Source: Ureibacillus composti
GTDB lineage: Bacteria; Bacillota; Bacilli; Bacillales_A; Planococcaceae
Direction: 5' to 3'
DNA length: 64,000 nucleotides
Assembly: GCA_030348875.1 (NCBI GenBank)
Contig: JAUCEP010000002.1
Coordinates: 885,001 to 949,000 of the forward strand
Positions 55,420 through 63,183 of this stretch are shown piece by piece (the first letter of the stretch is position 1; each line of letters starts with the position of its first letter). Below the pieces are notes generated by a model that did no database searches, was not told where the DNA came from, and was given only the letters and a program-made list of their open reading frames with translations. The translations under genes and the position numbers were made by a program.

Positions 55420-56325
55420 TTGGCAAAAAAGGTTAAAAGAAAGAAAAGAAAACACTTAAGCTCTTCTCCTACAGCATTGCAAATCTTAATACGAGAGTTT
55501 AAGAAAGATAAACTAGCATTGTTTTCATTACTTTCCTTAGTTGTTGTCATGTTTGGTGTATTTTTTTGGACATATAATTTTATAGATCAAGAATCATTAA
55601 TGCGTATAAGTTTACAAGATCGTTATGCTGAACCAGGTGGGAAGTTTCTGTTAGGAGCAGACCAAGGTGGCAAAGATATATTAGGACAACTGATTGTTGG
55701 TGCAAAAAACTCTATTTTTATTGCCATTGCGATAACGTTGATTACAGGCGTATTTGGGATCATGGTTGGACTCATTTGTGGTTATTACGGTGGTTGGATT
55801 GACAATCTTTTTATGCGGATTATTGATTTCTTTATTACGATTCCATCTTTAATGTTAATCATTGTATTTGTCACGATCATTCCTAAATATACAGAAATCC
55901 ATTTTATATTAATTATGAGTTTATTTTTGTGGACAGGTACTGCGCGGCTTGTTCGGTCAAAGGCTTTATCTGAAAGTAAAAGAGACTACGTAAAAGCATC
56001 CAAAACATTAGGTACAAGTGATTTTGTCATTATCTTTAGAGAAATCTTGCCCAATTTAAGTTCTATTTTGATTGTTGAACTAACGTTAAATTTTGCAGGG
56101 AACGTAGGGATTGAAACGGGTTTGTCCTATTTAGGCTTTGGTCTACCTAAATCCACTCCTTCTCTAGGAACATTAGTTAGTTACGCAAACAATCCTTTAG
56201 TACTTCAACAATATTGGTGGGTTTGGTTACCAGCGTCATTATTTATATTATTCATGATGCTAGCCATCAACTATGTAGGGCAAGCATTAAGACGTTCTGC
56301 AGATGCTAGACAGCGAATTAGTTAA
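55420..56325 (+). CDS. Oligopeptide ABC transporter permease (OppC/AppC type)
   Basis: 301 residues, six membrane helices, with a basic N-terminus (KKVKRKKRK), an OppC_N segment and the EAA loop KRDYVKASKTLGTSDFVIIF. TTG 55420 follows GGAGGGGAG. It forms the channel with the previous permease. Confidence 0.92.
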   Translation: MAKKVKRKKRKHLSSSPTALQILIREFKKDKLALFSLLSLVVVMFGVFFWTYNFIDQESLMRISLQDRYAEPGGKFLLGADQGGKDILGQLIVGAKNSIFIAIAITLITGVFGIMVGLICGYYGGWIDNLFMRIIDFFITIPSLMLIIVFVTIIPKYTEIHFILIMSLFLWTGTARLVRSKALSESKRDYVKASKTLGTSDFVIIFREILPNLSSILIVELTLNFAGNVGIETGLSYLGFGLPKSTPSLGTLVSYANNPLVLQQYWWVWLPASLFILFMMLAINYVGQALRRSADARQRIS

Positions 56326-56482
56326 TGGATTTTTAGAGAGAAGAAGGACAACATAACAAATAAAGACGTTTAAAATGACATAGCTAATCTTGGGTACCAT
56401 CATATTTATTACTAAGTAAATATGTTCATTTATATATAGTTGCAATATTGGTACAGGACATACAAGACAAGGAGGAAAGTCA

Positions 56483-58300
56483 ATGAAGAAAAAGAGCTTA
56501 TCTTTATTAGTATTAATGCTAACATTACTTCTACTTTTAGCAGCTTGTGCGAGTGATAAAGAAACAGCGAAAGAAAATCAAGAAACTACCCCTGTCACTT
56601 TTGAAAAAAAATCTTCAGAGGCTGAGGCAATACTAGATCTTTCCGTAACAAATGATGGTAAGCCAATTAAAGGTGGTGTTCTTAAGGTTGCCATGGTGAA
56701 AGATGAGCCTTTTCAAGGTATCTTTTCATGGGAGCTTTATGAAGATGGTTACGATTCAGACTTAATGAGTTGGACTAGTAACTCAATTTTTGAGGTCGAT
56801 CAGAACTTTATGATTACAGATGAAGGTATAGCTTCAATGAAAGTTGACCATGAAAATAATAAAGTAACAATCAAAATTCGTGACGGTGTTAAATGGTCAG
56901 ATGGTAAGCCATTAAAAATTGAAGACTTAATTTTACCTTATGAAATCATTGGGCATCCAGATTATAGAGGTGTTCGTTTTAATACGGAATTTAAAAATAT
57001 AATTGGCGCAGAAGAGTACAATGCAGGAAAAGCAGATACAATTTCAGGTATTAAGAAAATAGACGAAAGAACTTTAGAAATACATTTTAAACAATTATCA
57101 CCTGCAATTTCATACGGTGGTGATGGCTTGTGGACATATGCAGCACCAAGTCATCAAATTGGAAAGATCCCAGTCGATGAATTAATACAATCCGATGCTG
57201 TACGTAAAAACCCGGTGACACTTGGGCCATTTAAAGTGGATAAAATTGTGCCAGGTGAATCTGTTCAATATGTGAAAAATAATTTTTACTGGAAAGGTAA
57301 ACCAAAATTAGATGGTGTTATAGTAAAAGTAGTACCATCAAGTTCTATTTCAGTAGCAATAGCTTCAGGCGAATATGATATTGTTCAAAGTTTTAATGCG
57401 ACTAAAATGCCTGAAATTGAAAACCTCGATAACATCACAATATTAGGTCGGCAAGAGTTATTTTATTCTTATCTAGGTTTTAAAGTTGGGAAATACGATT
57501 ATACCAATCATACGGTCGTAACAAAATTAGAAGATTCAAAAATGGGGAACGAAAAGTTAAGACAAGCGATGGGCTATGCTTTAGATATCGAACAAGTTTC
57601 TGAAGTGTTCTTTAATAATTTACGTGTCCGCGCCAATTCTTTAATTCCCCCAGTATTTACTGTATTTCATGATGATCAATTAAAAGGATATACGTATGAT
57701 CCTGAAAAAGCGAAAGCCTTATTGGATGAAGCAGGATATAAAGACGTAAATGGTGACGGATTACGAGAAGATCCAAAGGGTAAAAAATTAGAAATTAAAT
57801 TAGCTTCCATGACAAGTGACGAAACAGCAGAAGAAATTACGGCATACTACTTGCAGAACTGGAAAGATGTTGGATTAAATGTAACTTTAACAACTGGTCG
57901 TTTAATCGAGTTCAACTCTTTCTATGACAAAGTGAAAGCGGATGATCCAGAAATTGATATTTTTATGGGGGCGTGGAGTACAGGGACAAATCCATCACCA
58001 TCAGGGTTATATGGTAAAGCGGATGAATTCAACTTTAGTCGATACACTTCTGAAGAATTAGAAACTGCCATTAAAAATATCGATTCACCAGCAGCTTTTG
58101 ATACAAAATATCGTGCGGAGCAGTTCCGTGCATTCCAAGAAAATCTAGAGGAAGTTGCAACAACGATTCCAATGCAGTTCCGTTATGAAATTTTCCCGGT
58201 TAACAAGCGTGTGAAAAACTACAACGTGAACTATGGGGAAGGAACAGAATTACATGAAATCGAATTAGTAGCAGAAGAACCAATCGCTGCATCAAAATAA
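56483..58300 (+). CDS. Oligopeptide-binding lipoprotein (OppA/AppA type)
   Basis: 605 residues. The lipobox LLLAAC puts the mature lipid-modified cysteine at about residue 22. The rest is an SBP_bac_5 substrate-binding protein that captures peptides outside the membrane for the preceding transporter. ATG follows AAGGAGG. The gene order D-F-B-C-A places the binding protein last, unlike the B. subtilis opp (A-B-C-D-F) and partly like app. A 157-base gap after the permease could hold its own promoter. A terminator follows. Confidence 0.92.
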   Translation: MKKKSLSLLVLMLTLLLLLAACASDKETAKENQETTPVTFEKKSSEAEAILDLSVTNDGKPIKGGVLKVAMVKDEPFQGIFSWELYEDGYDSDLMSWTSNSIFEVDQNFMITDEGIASMKVDHENNKVTIKIRDGVKWSDGKPLKIEDLILPYEIIGHPDYRGVRFNTEFKNIIGAEEYNAGKADTISGIKKIDERTLEIHFKQLSPAISYGGDGLWTYAAPSHQIGKIPVDELIQSDAVRKNPVTLGPFKVDKIVPGESVQYVKNNFYWKGKPKLDGVIVKVVPSSSISVAIASGEYDIVQSFNATKMPEIENLDNITILGRQELFYSYLGFKVGKYDYTNHTVVTKLEDSKMGNEKLRQAMGYALDIEQVSEVFFNNLRVRANSLIPPVFTVFHDDQLKGYTYDPEKAKALLDEAGYKDVNGDGLREDPKGKKLEIKLASMTSDETAEEITAYYLQNWKDVGLNVTLTTGRLIEFNSFYDKVKADDPEIDIFMGAWSTGTNPSPSGLYGKADEFNFSRYTSEELETAIKNIDSPAAFDTKYRAEQFRAFQENLEEVATTIPMQFRYEIFPVNKRVKNYNVNYGEGTELHEIELVAEEPIAASK

Positions 58301-58306
58301 TAGAAG

Positions 58307-58334
58307 AAAACCCTTGCAAATGTGCAAGGGTTTT
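58307..58334. terminator. Terminator between the binding-protein gene and degV
   Basis: AAAACCCTTGCA pairs perfectly with TGCAAGGGTTTT (12 bp, 4-base loop), between convergent genes. Confidence 0.88.
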
Positions 58335-58357
58335 AATTTTAATGTTGACCAGTTAGT

Positions 58358-59224
58358 TTAGGAAAGTACTTCTTTATAATCTTTATCGGCAAAGAAGATC
58401 GCAATCGTTCCTGGACCTGCGTGTGCTCCTATTACTGAGCCAACCATTGAAATTTCAATAGATTTTGGGTTTAGTTTTTCTTGAATTAAGGATTGTACAT
58501 CTTGTACAAATGCAAGGTCGTCACCATGGCTTATACCAACGATTTTATTAGAAAAATCTCCACCACGTTCTGCCATCATTTCAATAATTCGATTAATGGC
58601 TTTTTTGCGACCTCTGATTTTTTCAAGCGGAACAAGCCTACCGTCCTCCACATGTAAAATCGGTTTAATACTTAAAAGGCCACCAATAAACGCGCTGGAT
58701 TTCGAAATACGGCCACCAGCAGCTAAGTAGTCTAAGTTTTCAACTGTGAAAAGGTGAGTCATATGTTTTGCTAATTGGTCAACTCGTGTCACAACATCAT
58801 TAAATGCAACCCCTTGATCACGTAACGTTGCAGCTTCTTTAACTAGAAGTCCACAACCAAGAGAGGCGCACTTTGAATCTATAATTTTCAATTTGAAATC
58901 CGGATATTGTTCACGTAATTGTGTAGCAATCATGACAGCTGTGTTGTAAGTACCCGATAAATTAGAAGAGAAGGCAATGTATAACCCTTCTTCTTTATTT
59001 TTGGCCAACTCTTCGAAAGCATTTAAAAAAATCTCCGGAGAAACTTGAGAAGTTTTCGGTGTCACACCTTGTCTCATAGCATCGTAAACTTCTTTTGAAT
59101 TAATATCTTTTACATCTTGATATTCATTTCCATTTAATTGGACTCTTAACGGAAATAGTTCAATATTATGTTGTTCATAAAATTCTTTTGGTAAATCACT
59201 ACCACTATCTGCAAATAGTTTCAT
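58358..59224 (-). CDS. DegV-family fatty-acid-binding protein
   Basis: 288 residues. DegV proteins bind fatty acids, and in Firmicutes FakB members pass them to the kinase FakA. It opens MKLFADSGSDLP, and contains the TSQVSPEIF loop, SSNLSGTYNTA and SVIGAHAGPGTI blocks of the family. ATG 59224 follows AGGAGGAGG. The longer frame to 59272 lacks a ribosome site. FakA is not in the window, and paralogues are common. Confidence 0.9.
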   Translation of the reverse strand: MKLFADSGSDLPKEFYEQHNIELFPLRVQLNGNEYQDVKDINSKEVYDAMRQGVTPKTSQVSPEIFLNAFEELAKNKEEGLYIAFSSNLSGTYNTAVMIATQLREQYPDFKLKIIDSKCASLGCGLLVKEAATLRDQGVAFNDVVTRVDQLAKHMTHLFTVENLDYLAAGGRISKSSAFIGGLLSIKPILHVEDGRLVPLEKIRGRKKAINRIIEMMAERGGDFSNKIVGISHGDDLAFVQDVQSLIQEKLNPKSIEISMVGSVIGAHAGPGTIAIFFADKDYKEVLS

Positions 59225-59341
59225 ATTTGCGACCTCCTCCTGAAAGAAAATGAATTCGTCATTTTCAGTCATTCTTCATTGATGATAGTAGGGAAAACAG
59301 CAACTATTCTTCTATCTTCATTCAGCTTGATTGTAATAATT

Positions 59342-59497
59342 GAACTCAGACTAGAGCGCCACTTATCGCTGAAAACTCAACGTCCTGTTGCATCAGCAAT
59401 ATGACAAACGTCGTGTTAGTTTCTGTGCAATGTCTGAGTGACCAACACGTAGCGCGGCTCTGAGACCGGGCACAATTACACTTAGGCGTAATTGATT
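59342..59497. repeat. Dispersed multi-hairpin repeat, copy 2
   Basis: Shares with 28436-28590 the ends GAACTCAGACTA...GAGCGCCAC and GGCGTAATTGATT, and inside CGTCCTGT and GTCTGAGTGACCAACA. CAGAC (59347-59351) pairs with GTCTG (59432-59436), and CAATTAC (59473-59479) with GTAATTG (59488-59494). The middle is rearranged or diverged relative to copy 1. The right end overlaps the next gene's stop codon. Confidence 0.75.
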
Positions 59498-60305
59498 AAG
59501 ATAATTTTAATCTATCAATTAAAAGTTCTGCAATTCCATCTTCATTATTGCTAAGAGTGACTGCGTTTGCGATTGATTTTAGCTGATCGATTCCGTTCGA
59601 CATCGCTACACCAATACCTGCATAATCAATCATTTCCAAATCATTGTCTTCATCACCAAACGCAATGATTCGTTCTCTTGGTATATTCATTTCTTTGGCA
59701 ATAAGAGAAATTCCTACTGCTTTATTTAACCCTTTTTTAACAATTTCAACAATGTGAAAAGGTGCGCCCCAACGACGATGCTCAATCATTTCTGCGTGTA
59801 CATCTTCTAAATGTTTTCGAATGATTGCTACCTTTTCCTCTTCTGCATGGATTAATAGGCTGGTAGGGTCTTCATTTAACGTTGATTTAATGTTACCAAT
59901 CGTTACTCGTGGTTCACCCATATTAAACATATTCATCATTGTTTGGTTTTCAACATGTAGAAATACGTCGTCCATTACTTCGGCAATTAAATTTTCGTAT
60001 TGATATTTATCAACAGAATCTACTACATCGTGTACAACGCTCATATCAATAGGCGTATGAACAGTTTGCCATGACTTATTTTTAGGATGGTGGACAAGTG
60101 CACCATTAAAATTAACAATAGGCGTTGTAAGCATTAACTCATTGTAATAAAGTTGGCTTGCTCGAAACGGTCGACCCGTTGCAATCATAATTTGATGCCC
60201 AGCTTCTCTAGCTTTAAAAAGGGTATTTTTTGTTTTTTGAGAAATGGTTTGCTGATCGGTTAGCAATGTACCATCCAAATCTAATACTATTAAATGTCGT
60301 TCCAT
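59496..60305 (-). CDS. yitU: Cof-type HAD hydrolase (YitU-like)
   Basis: 269 residues of the HAD superfamily, phosphatase acting on small phosphometabolites. The nucleophile motif LDLDGTLL (Asp9, Asp11) is at the N-terminus, IATGRPF follows, then Lys in VEIVKKGLNKA and the acidic GDEDNDLEM motif. The C2-type cap lies between. ATG 60305 has AAAGGAGAA upstream. The neighbours yitV and yitW are divergent. In B. subtilis yitU-yitV-yitW cluster similarly, and YitU there can dephosphorylate a riboflavin precursor. Confidence 0.88.
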   Translation of the reverse strand: MERHLIVLDLDGTLLTDQQTISQKTKNTLFKAREAGHQIMIATGRPFRASQLYYNELMLTTPIVNFNGALVHHPKNKSWQTVHTPIDMSVVHDVVDSVDKYQYENLIAEVMDDVFLHVENQTMMNMFNMGEPRVTIGNIKSTLNEDPTSLLIHAEEEKVAIIRKHLEDVHAEMIEHRRWGAPFHIVEIVKKGLNKAVGISLIAKEMNIPRERIIAFGDEDNDLEMIDYAGIGVAMSNGIDQLKSIANAVTLSNNEDGIAELLIDRLKLS

Positions 60306-60424
60306 AAAGGAATTCTCCTTTCTTTCTATCGATTTTAACTTTAAGGAAACCGTACGTCAAAATTTTGTAACTATATATAATTTTTGTTAATATGAAGAAA
60401 GCTATTCAGGGAGGAGTAATAAAA

Positions 60425-61204
60425 GTGATTGTTCAAGATGATATGTGGCGCAACATACCTTTAATACATGTTTTTGATGAAAAAATGAATGAAAGCACTC
60501 CTGTCGTGATTTTTTTACATGGCTTTTTAAGTGCAAAGGAACATAATTTGCATTATGCATACCAATTTGTTAAAAAAGGTATGCGTGTCATCATGCCTGA
60601 TGCTTACTTACATGGTGAGCGTTCTAAAGGATTAAATGAAATGCAAATGAACATAGATTTCTGGAAAATTGTTTTATCTTCTATTAAAGAAGTGAATACA
60701 ATTTACGAAGAACTAGTAGCAAGAGGGTTACTAGCTTCAAATAAAATCGGTCTTGCGGGTACATCCATGGGTGGGATTGTTACTTCTGGTTGTTTGAAGA
60801 AGTATGATTGGATTCGAACAGCTGCGATTTGTATGGGGGCACCTGGATATAATGAATTAGCTGATTATCAAATGAAACAAATTGAGGCGAAAGGTATAAA
60901 ACTACCGATCACAAGCAAGCAAAAAGAACAAATTCAACAATCTTTAGCTGAATACGATATTACAAATGAGCCTGAAGCATTTAAAAATCGACCAATTCTC
61001 TTTTATCATGGTAAAAAAGATAAAGTTGTCCCTTTCCAACCAACTTTTGATTTTTATTTAAAACTTCGTTCATACTATGAACAATCACCAAAGTCTTTAA
61101 AATTTATTGAAGAACCACGTGAAGGACATAAAGTGAATCGAAATGGTGTACTTGCCGTAACTGACTGGCTTGCACAACATTTGGCAGTTAAAGTTTCGTT
61201 ATGA
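60425..61204 (+). CDS. yitV: Alpha/beta-hydrolase, YitV-like esterase
   Basis: 259 residues with the alpha/beta-hydrolase fold. The nucleophile elbow is GTSMGG (Ser in LAGTSMGGIV), the oxyanion segment FLHGFLSAKEHN, the acid probably Asp in HGKKDKVVPF, and the His in EGHKVNR. Substrate is unknown, likely a small ester. GTG 60425 sits 9 bases after GGGAGGAG. The ATG at 60392 precedes that site. yitW follows. Confidence 0.85.
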   Translation: MIVQDDMWRNIPLIHVFDEKMNESTPVVIFLHGFLSAKEHNLHYAYQFVKKGMRVIMPDAYLHGERSKGLNEMQMNIDFWKIVLSSIKEVNTIYEELVARGLLASNKIGLAGTSMGGIVTSGCLKKYDWIRTAAICMGAPGYNELADYQMKQIEAKGIKLPITSKQKEQIQQSLAEYDITNEPEAFKNRPILFYHGKKDKVVPFQPTFDFYLKLRSYYEQSPKSLKFIEEPREGHKVNRNGVLAVTDWLAQHLAVKVSL

Positions 61205-61238
61205 TAAAATTAACACTATTAGGAAAGGGGAAATAAAC

Positions 61239-61553
61239 ATGGCAATGGATCAAGATATGAAAGAAAGTATTTTAGGTGCTTTAGAAAATGTAATTGACCC
61301 TGAGTTAGGAATTGATATTGTTAACTTAGGTTTAGTATATGATGTGGATTTAAATGAAGAAGGTACTTGTAAAATTACAATGACACTAACTTCAATGGGA
61401 TGCCCACTTGGACCAGTTATCGTGGATCAAATTAAAACGGCCCTTGGAGAGTTACCGGAAGTAAAAGATGTTGATGTTAATATTGTATGGCAACCATCAT
61501 GGAATAAAGATATGATGTCACGCTATGCAAAAATGGCACTAGGCATTCGCTAA
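61239..61553 (+). CDS. yitW: MIP18/DUF59-family iron-sulfur assembly factor (YitW-like)
   Basis: 104 residues, a full DUF59 domain (IDPELGIDIVNLGLVYDVD, TSMGCPLG with the conserved Cys). Such proteins (SufT/PaaD-like) help maturation of iron-sulfur proteins. ATG 61239 follows AAAGGGGA. The larger frame from 61170 overlaps yitV and was rejected. A terminator follows at 61569. Confidence 0.9.
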   Translation: MAMDQDMKESILGALENVIDPELGIDIVNLGLVYDVDLNEEGTCKITMTLTSMGCPLGPVIVDQIKTALGELPEVKDVDVNIVWQPSWNKDMMSRYAKMALGIR

Positions 61554-61568
61554 TATAGAAACATGGAG

Positions 61569-61594
61569 CGCCACAATAAGTGTGGCGTTTTTTT
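61569..61594 (+). terminator. Terminator after yitW
   Basis: CGCCACA and TGTGGCG form a 7-bp stem with a 5-base loop and a run of seven T. Confidence 0.85.
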
Positions 61595-61644
61595 GTTGCC
61601 ATTACGGCATCGAGAAATCAGAAAGAGTGAAAGGAATTCAGGTA

Positions 61645-62110
61645 GAATCATTGGTGAAAACCCGTTCATAAGGGGAATGAAGAGGGTTTTGGGATGAAAT
61701 CATTGGTGAAAACCCGTTCATCACTAACATGAAGACCACTATTCAACAAACCAGCATCAAAGAGAGTCTTCATCAGGCCAATGAAGACGACTATTTATCA
61801 AGCCAGCATCAAAAAAGGTCTTCATCAGGCCAATGAAGACGACTATTCATCTACCCAATATTAAAAAAGGTCTTCATTAGGTCGATGAAGACCACTATTC
61901 ATCAAACCAACATCAAAAAAGGACTTCATCAGGTCGATGAAGACCACTATTCATCAAACCAACATCAAAAAAGGACTTCAACAGGTCTATGAAGTCCACT
62001 ATTCATCCACCCAATATTAAAAAAGGTCTTCATCACAAAAATCAAGACCACCTTTCCTCAAACAAGCAACAATAAAGGTCTTCATGAGATCATTGAAAAA
62101 CGCTATCTAC
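61645..62110. repeat. 52-bp tandem repeat, seven to nine units, each with a hairpin
   Basis: The motif GTCTTCAT or a variant starts at 61766, 61818, 61870, 61922, 61974, 62026 and 62078, exactly 52 bp apart, with two more degenerate units before (61714 and about 61662). Each unit carries GTCTTCAT pairing with ATGAAGAC over a short loop. No gene or spacer structure is seen. Confidence 0.9.
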
Positions 62111-62195
62111 TAACCGTGAACAAAAAACGCATTCTCCGTTTTAAATATCCAGTTAATAAAGCCTTCCTTCTTCAGAGCAACTGCCCCAACAAAAT

Positions 62196-62231
62196 AAAAA
62201 AACGAAGATGATTCATTCATCCTCGTTTTTT
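62196..62231 (-). terminator. fnr terminator
   Basis: AAAAAACGA-GATGA pairs with TCATC-TCGTTTTTT with one mismatch pair, just after the minus-strand stop codon. Confidence 0.8.
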
Positions 62232-62931
62232 AATCGATTCTACATACTGAAATTGGACAATCCTCACAACAAATCTCATCCTTCAAAAATTGAAAATCAT
62301 TGATTGTAATTATACCTTTATCAAGTGAAATAATTTCTTGTGTTTTTAGATCATTTAACAGGCGATTTACTGCCTCACGTGTTGTTGCGGAGAGGTTCGC
62401 GATTTCTGTATTAGTAATATGATAATTGATATTTATTTTATTCGCTTCCACTTCTTCGCCAAAAGTGTTTGCTAAGCGAATAAGTGTGGAAATGATGGCA
62501 CCTTTTTTGCCATTCATTAATAAATCACGTAATTGACTTTGCTTTTTTAAATTATCGTTTTGAAGAAATTTTAAGTATTCGATCATAAGTGCGGGTTGTT
62601 CAGTTAAAAACATTTCTATAGATTGTTTGCTAATCGTTAATACTTCTGTATAGGATAGCGCTTTTGCGGAAGTGGAATGGTTTTGTTTATTAAATTGGTT
62701 AAACAGATCTGTTTCTCCTATTAAACTATCTTTACTACACACTCGGACGGTTAGTTCTTTTCCATTCTCTGTTTCTTTACTAATTTGCACAATTCCACAT
62801 TGAATAAAAAACAGATCATGCGCCTTTTCGCCTTCGTGAAAAATATGATGATTTTTTTCAACTTTCATTAACAATCCGTGATCTTTAAATAGCTGGTAAA
62901 AATTTGTTGGTCTATTATCCATCATTACCAA
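62230..62931 (-). CDS. fnr: Fnr-type Crp-family regulator with C-terminal iron-sulfur cysteines
   Basis: 233 residues: cyclic-nucleotide-type sensor barrel (about 12-120), dimer helix, and helix-turn-helix (about 170-200: ITNTEIANLSATTREAVNRLLNDL). The C-terminus holds C222-X2-C225-X4-C230. B. subtilis Fnr binds a [4Fe-4S] cluster with C227, C230, C235 and D141. A constant offset of five puts D136 (QLRDLL) at the fourth ligand, so the ligands look conserved. It would switch genes on oxygen limitation. The start is TTG 62931 behind AAGGA. ATG 62925 is possible. Confidence 0.82.
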   Translation of the reverse strand: MVMMDNRPTNFYQLFKDHGLLMKVEKNHHIFHEGEKAHDLFFIQCGIVQISKETENGKELTVRVCSKDSLIGETDLFNQFNKQNHSTSAKALSYTEVLTISKQSIEMFLTEQPALMIEYLKFLQNDNLKKQSQLRDLLMNGKKGAIISTLIRLANTFGEEVEANKININYHITNTEIANLSATTREAVNRLLNDLKTQEIISLDKGIITINDFQFLKDEICCEDCPISVCRID

Positions 62932-63073
62932 GAAACCACATCCTTAAAGTGAAACTTCGCAATGGGTCTGCCTCTTGAAAAGAATCACAAATTTTTGTTA
63001 AAAAAATCACAGCTATACGATAATAATAACATATGAATCAAAGTGAAAATGTGAAAATTTATGGATTAATTTT

Positions 63074-63102
63074 TTGCATTGCTTCCTAAAAAAATTTATA
63101 AT
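63074..63102 (+). promoter_or_regulatory. SigA-type promoter for clpB
   Basis: TTGCAT at 63074-63079 and consensus TATAAT at 63097-63102 with a 17-base spacer. Confidence 0.8.
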
Positions 63103-63108
63103 CAGATT

Positions 63109-63125
63109 AGTCAAAAAAGGTCAAA
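63109..63125 (+). promoter_or_regulatory. CtsR operator
   Basis: AGTCAAAAAAGGTCAAA matches the direct heptad repeat bound by CtsR (RGTCAAA-NAN-RGTCAAA) at every position. It begins 6 bases after the -10 box and so overlaps the transcription start. Confidence 0.9.
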
Positions 63126-63183
63126 CCATTATTGCTAACCAATTTTATATAAGAAAACTAAAGCACGATAAGGAGTGTTTTTG

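Noticed and set aside
61645-62110. Possible CRISPR array
   Set aside because: The whole 52-bp unit repeats. There are no unique spacers, no cas genes, and the unit is a simple hairpin minisatellite.
62941-63073. Remnant of a ClpB N-domain upstream of the ATG
   Set aside because: The region is AT-rich regulatory DNA with an in-frame stop at 63169-63171, and no N-domain-like residues are seen in any frame.
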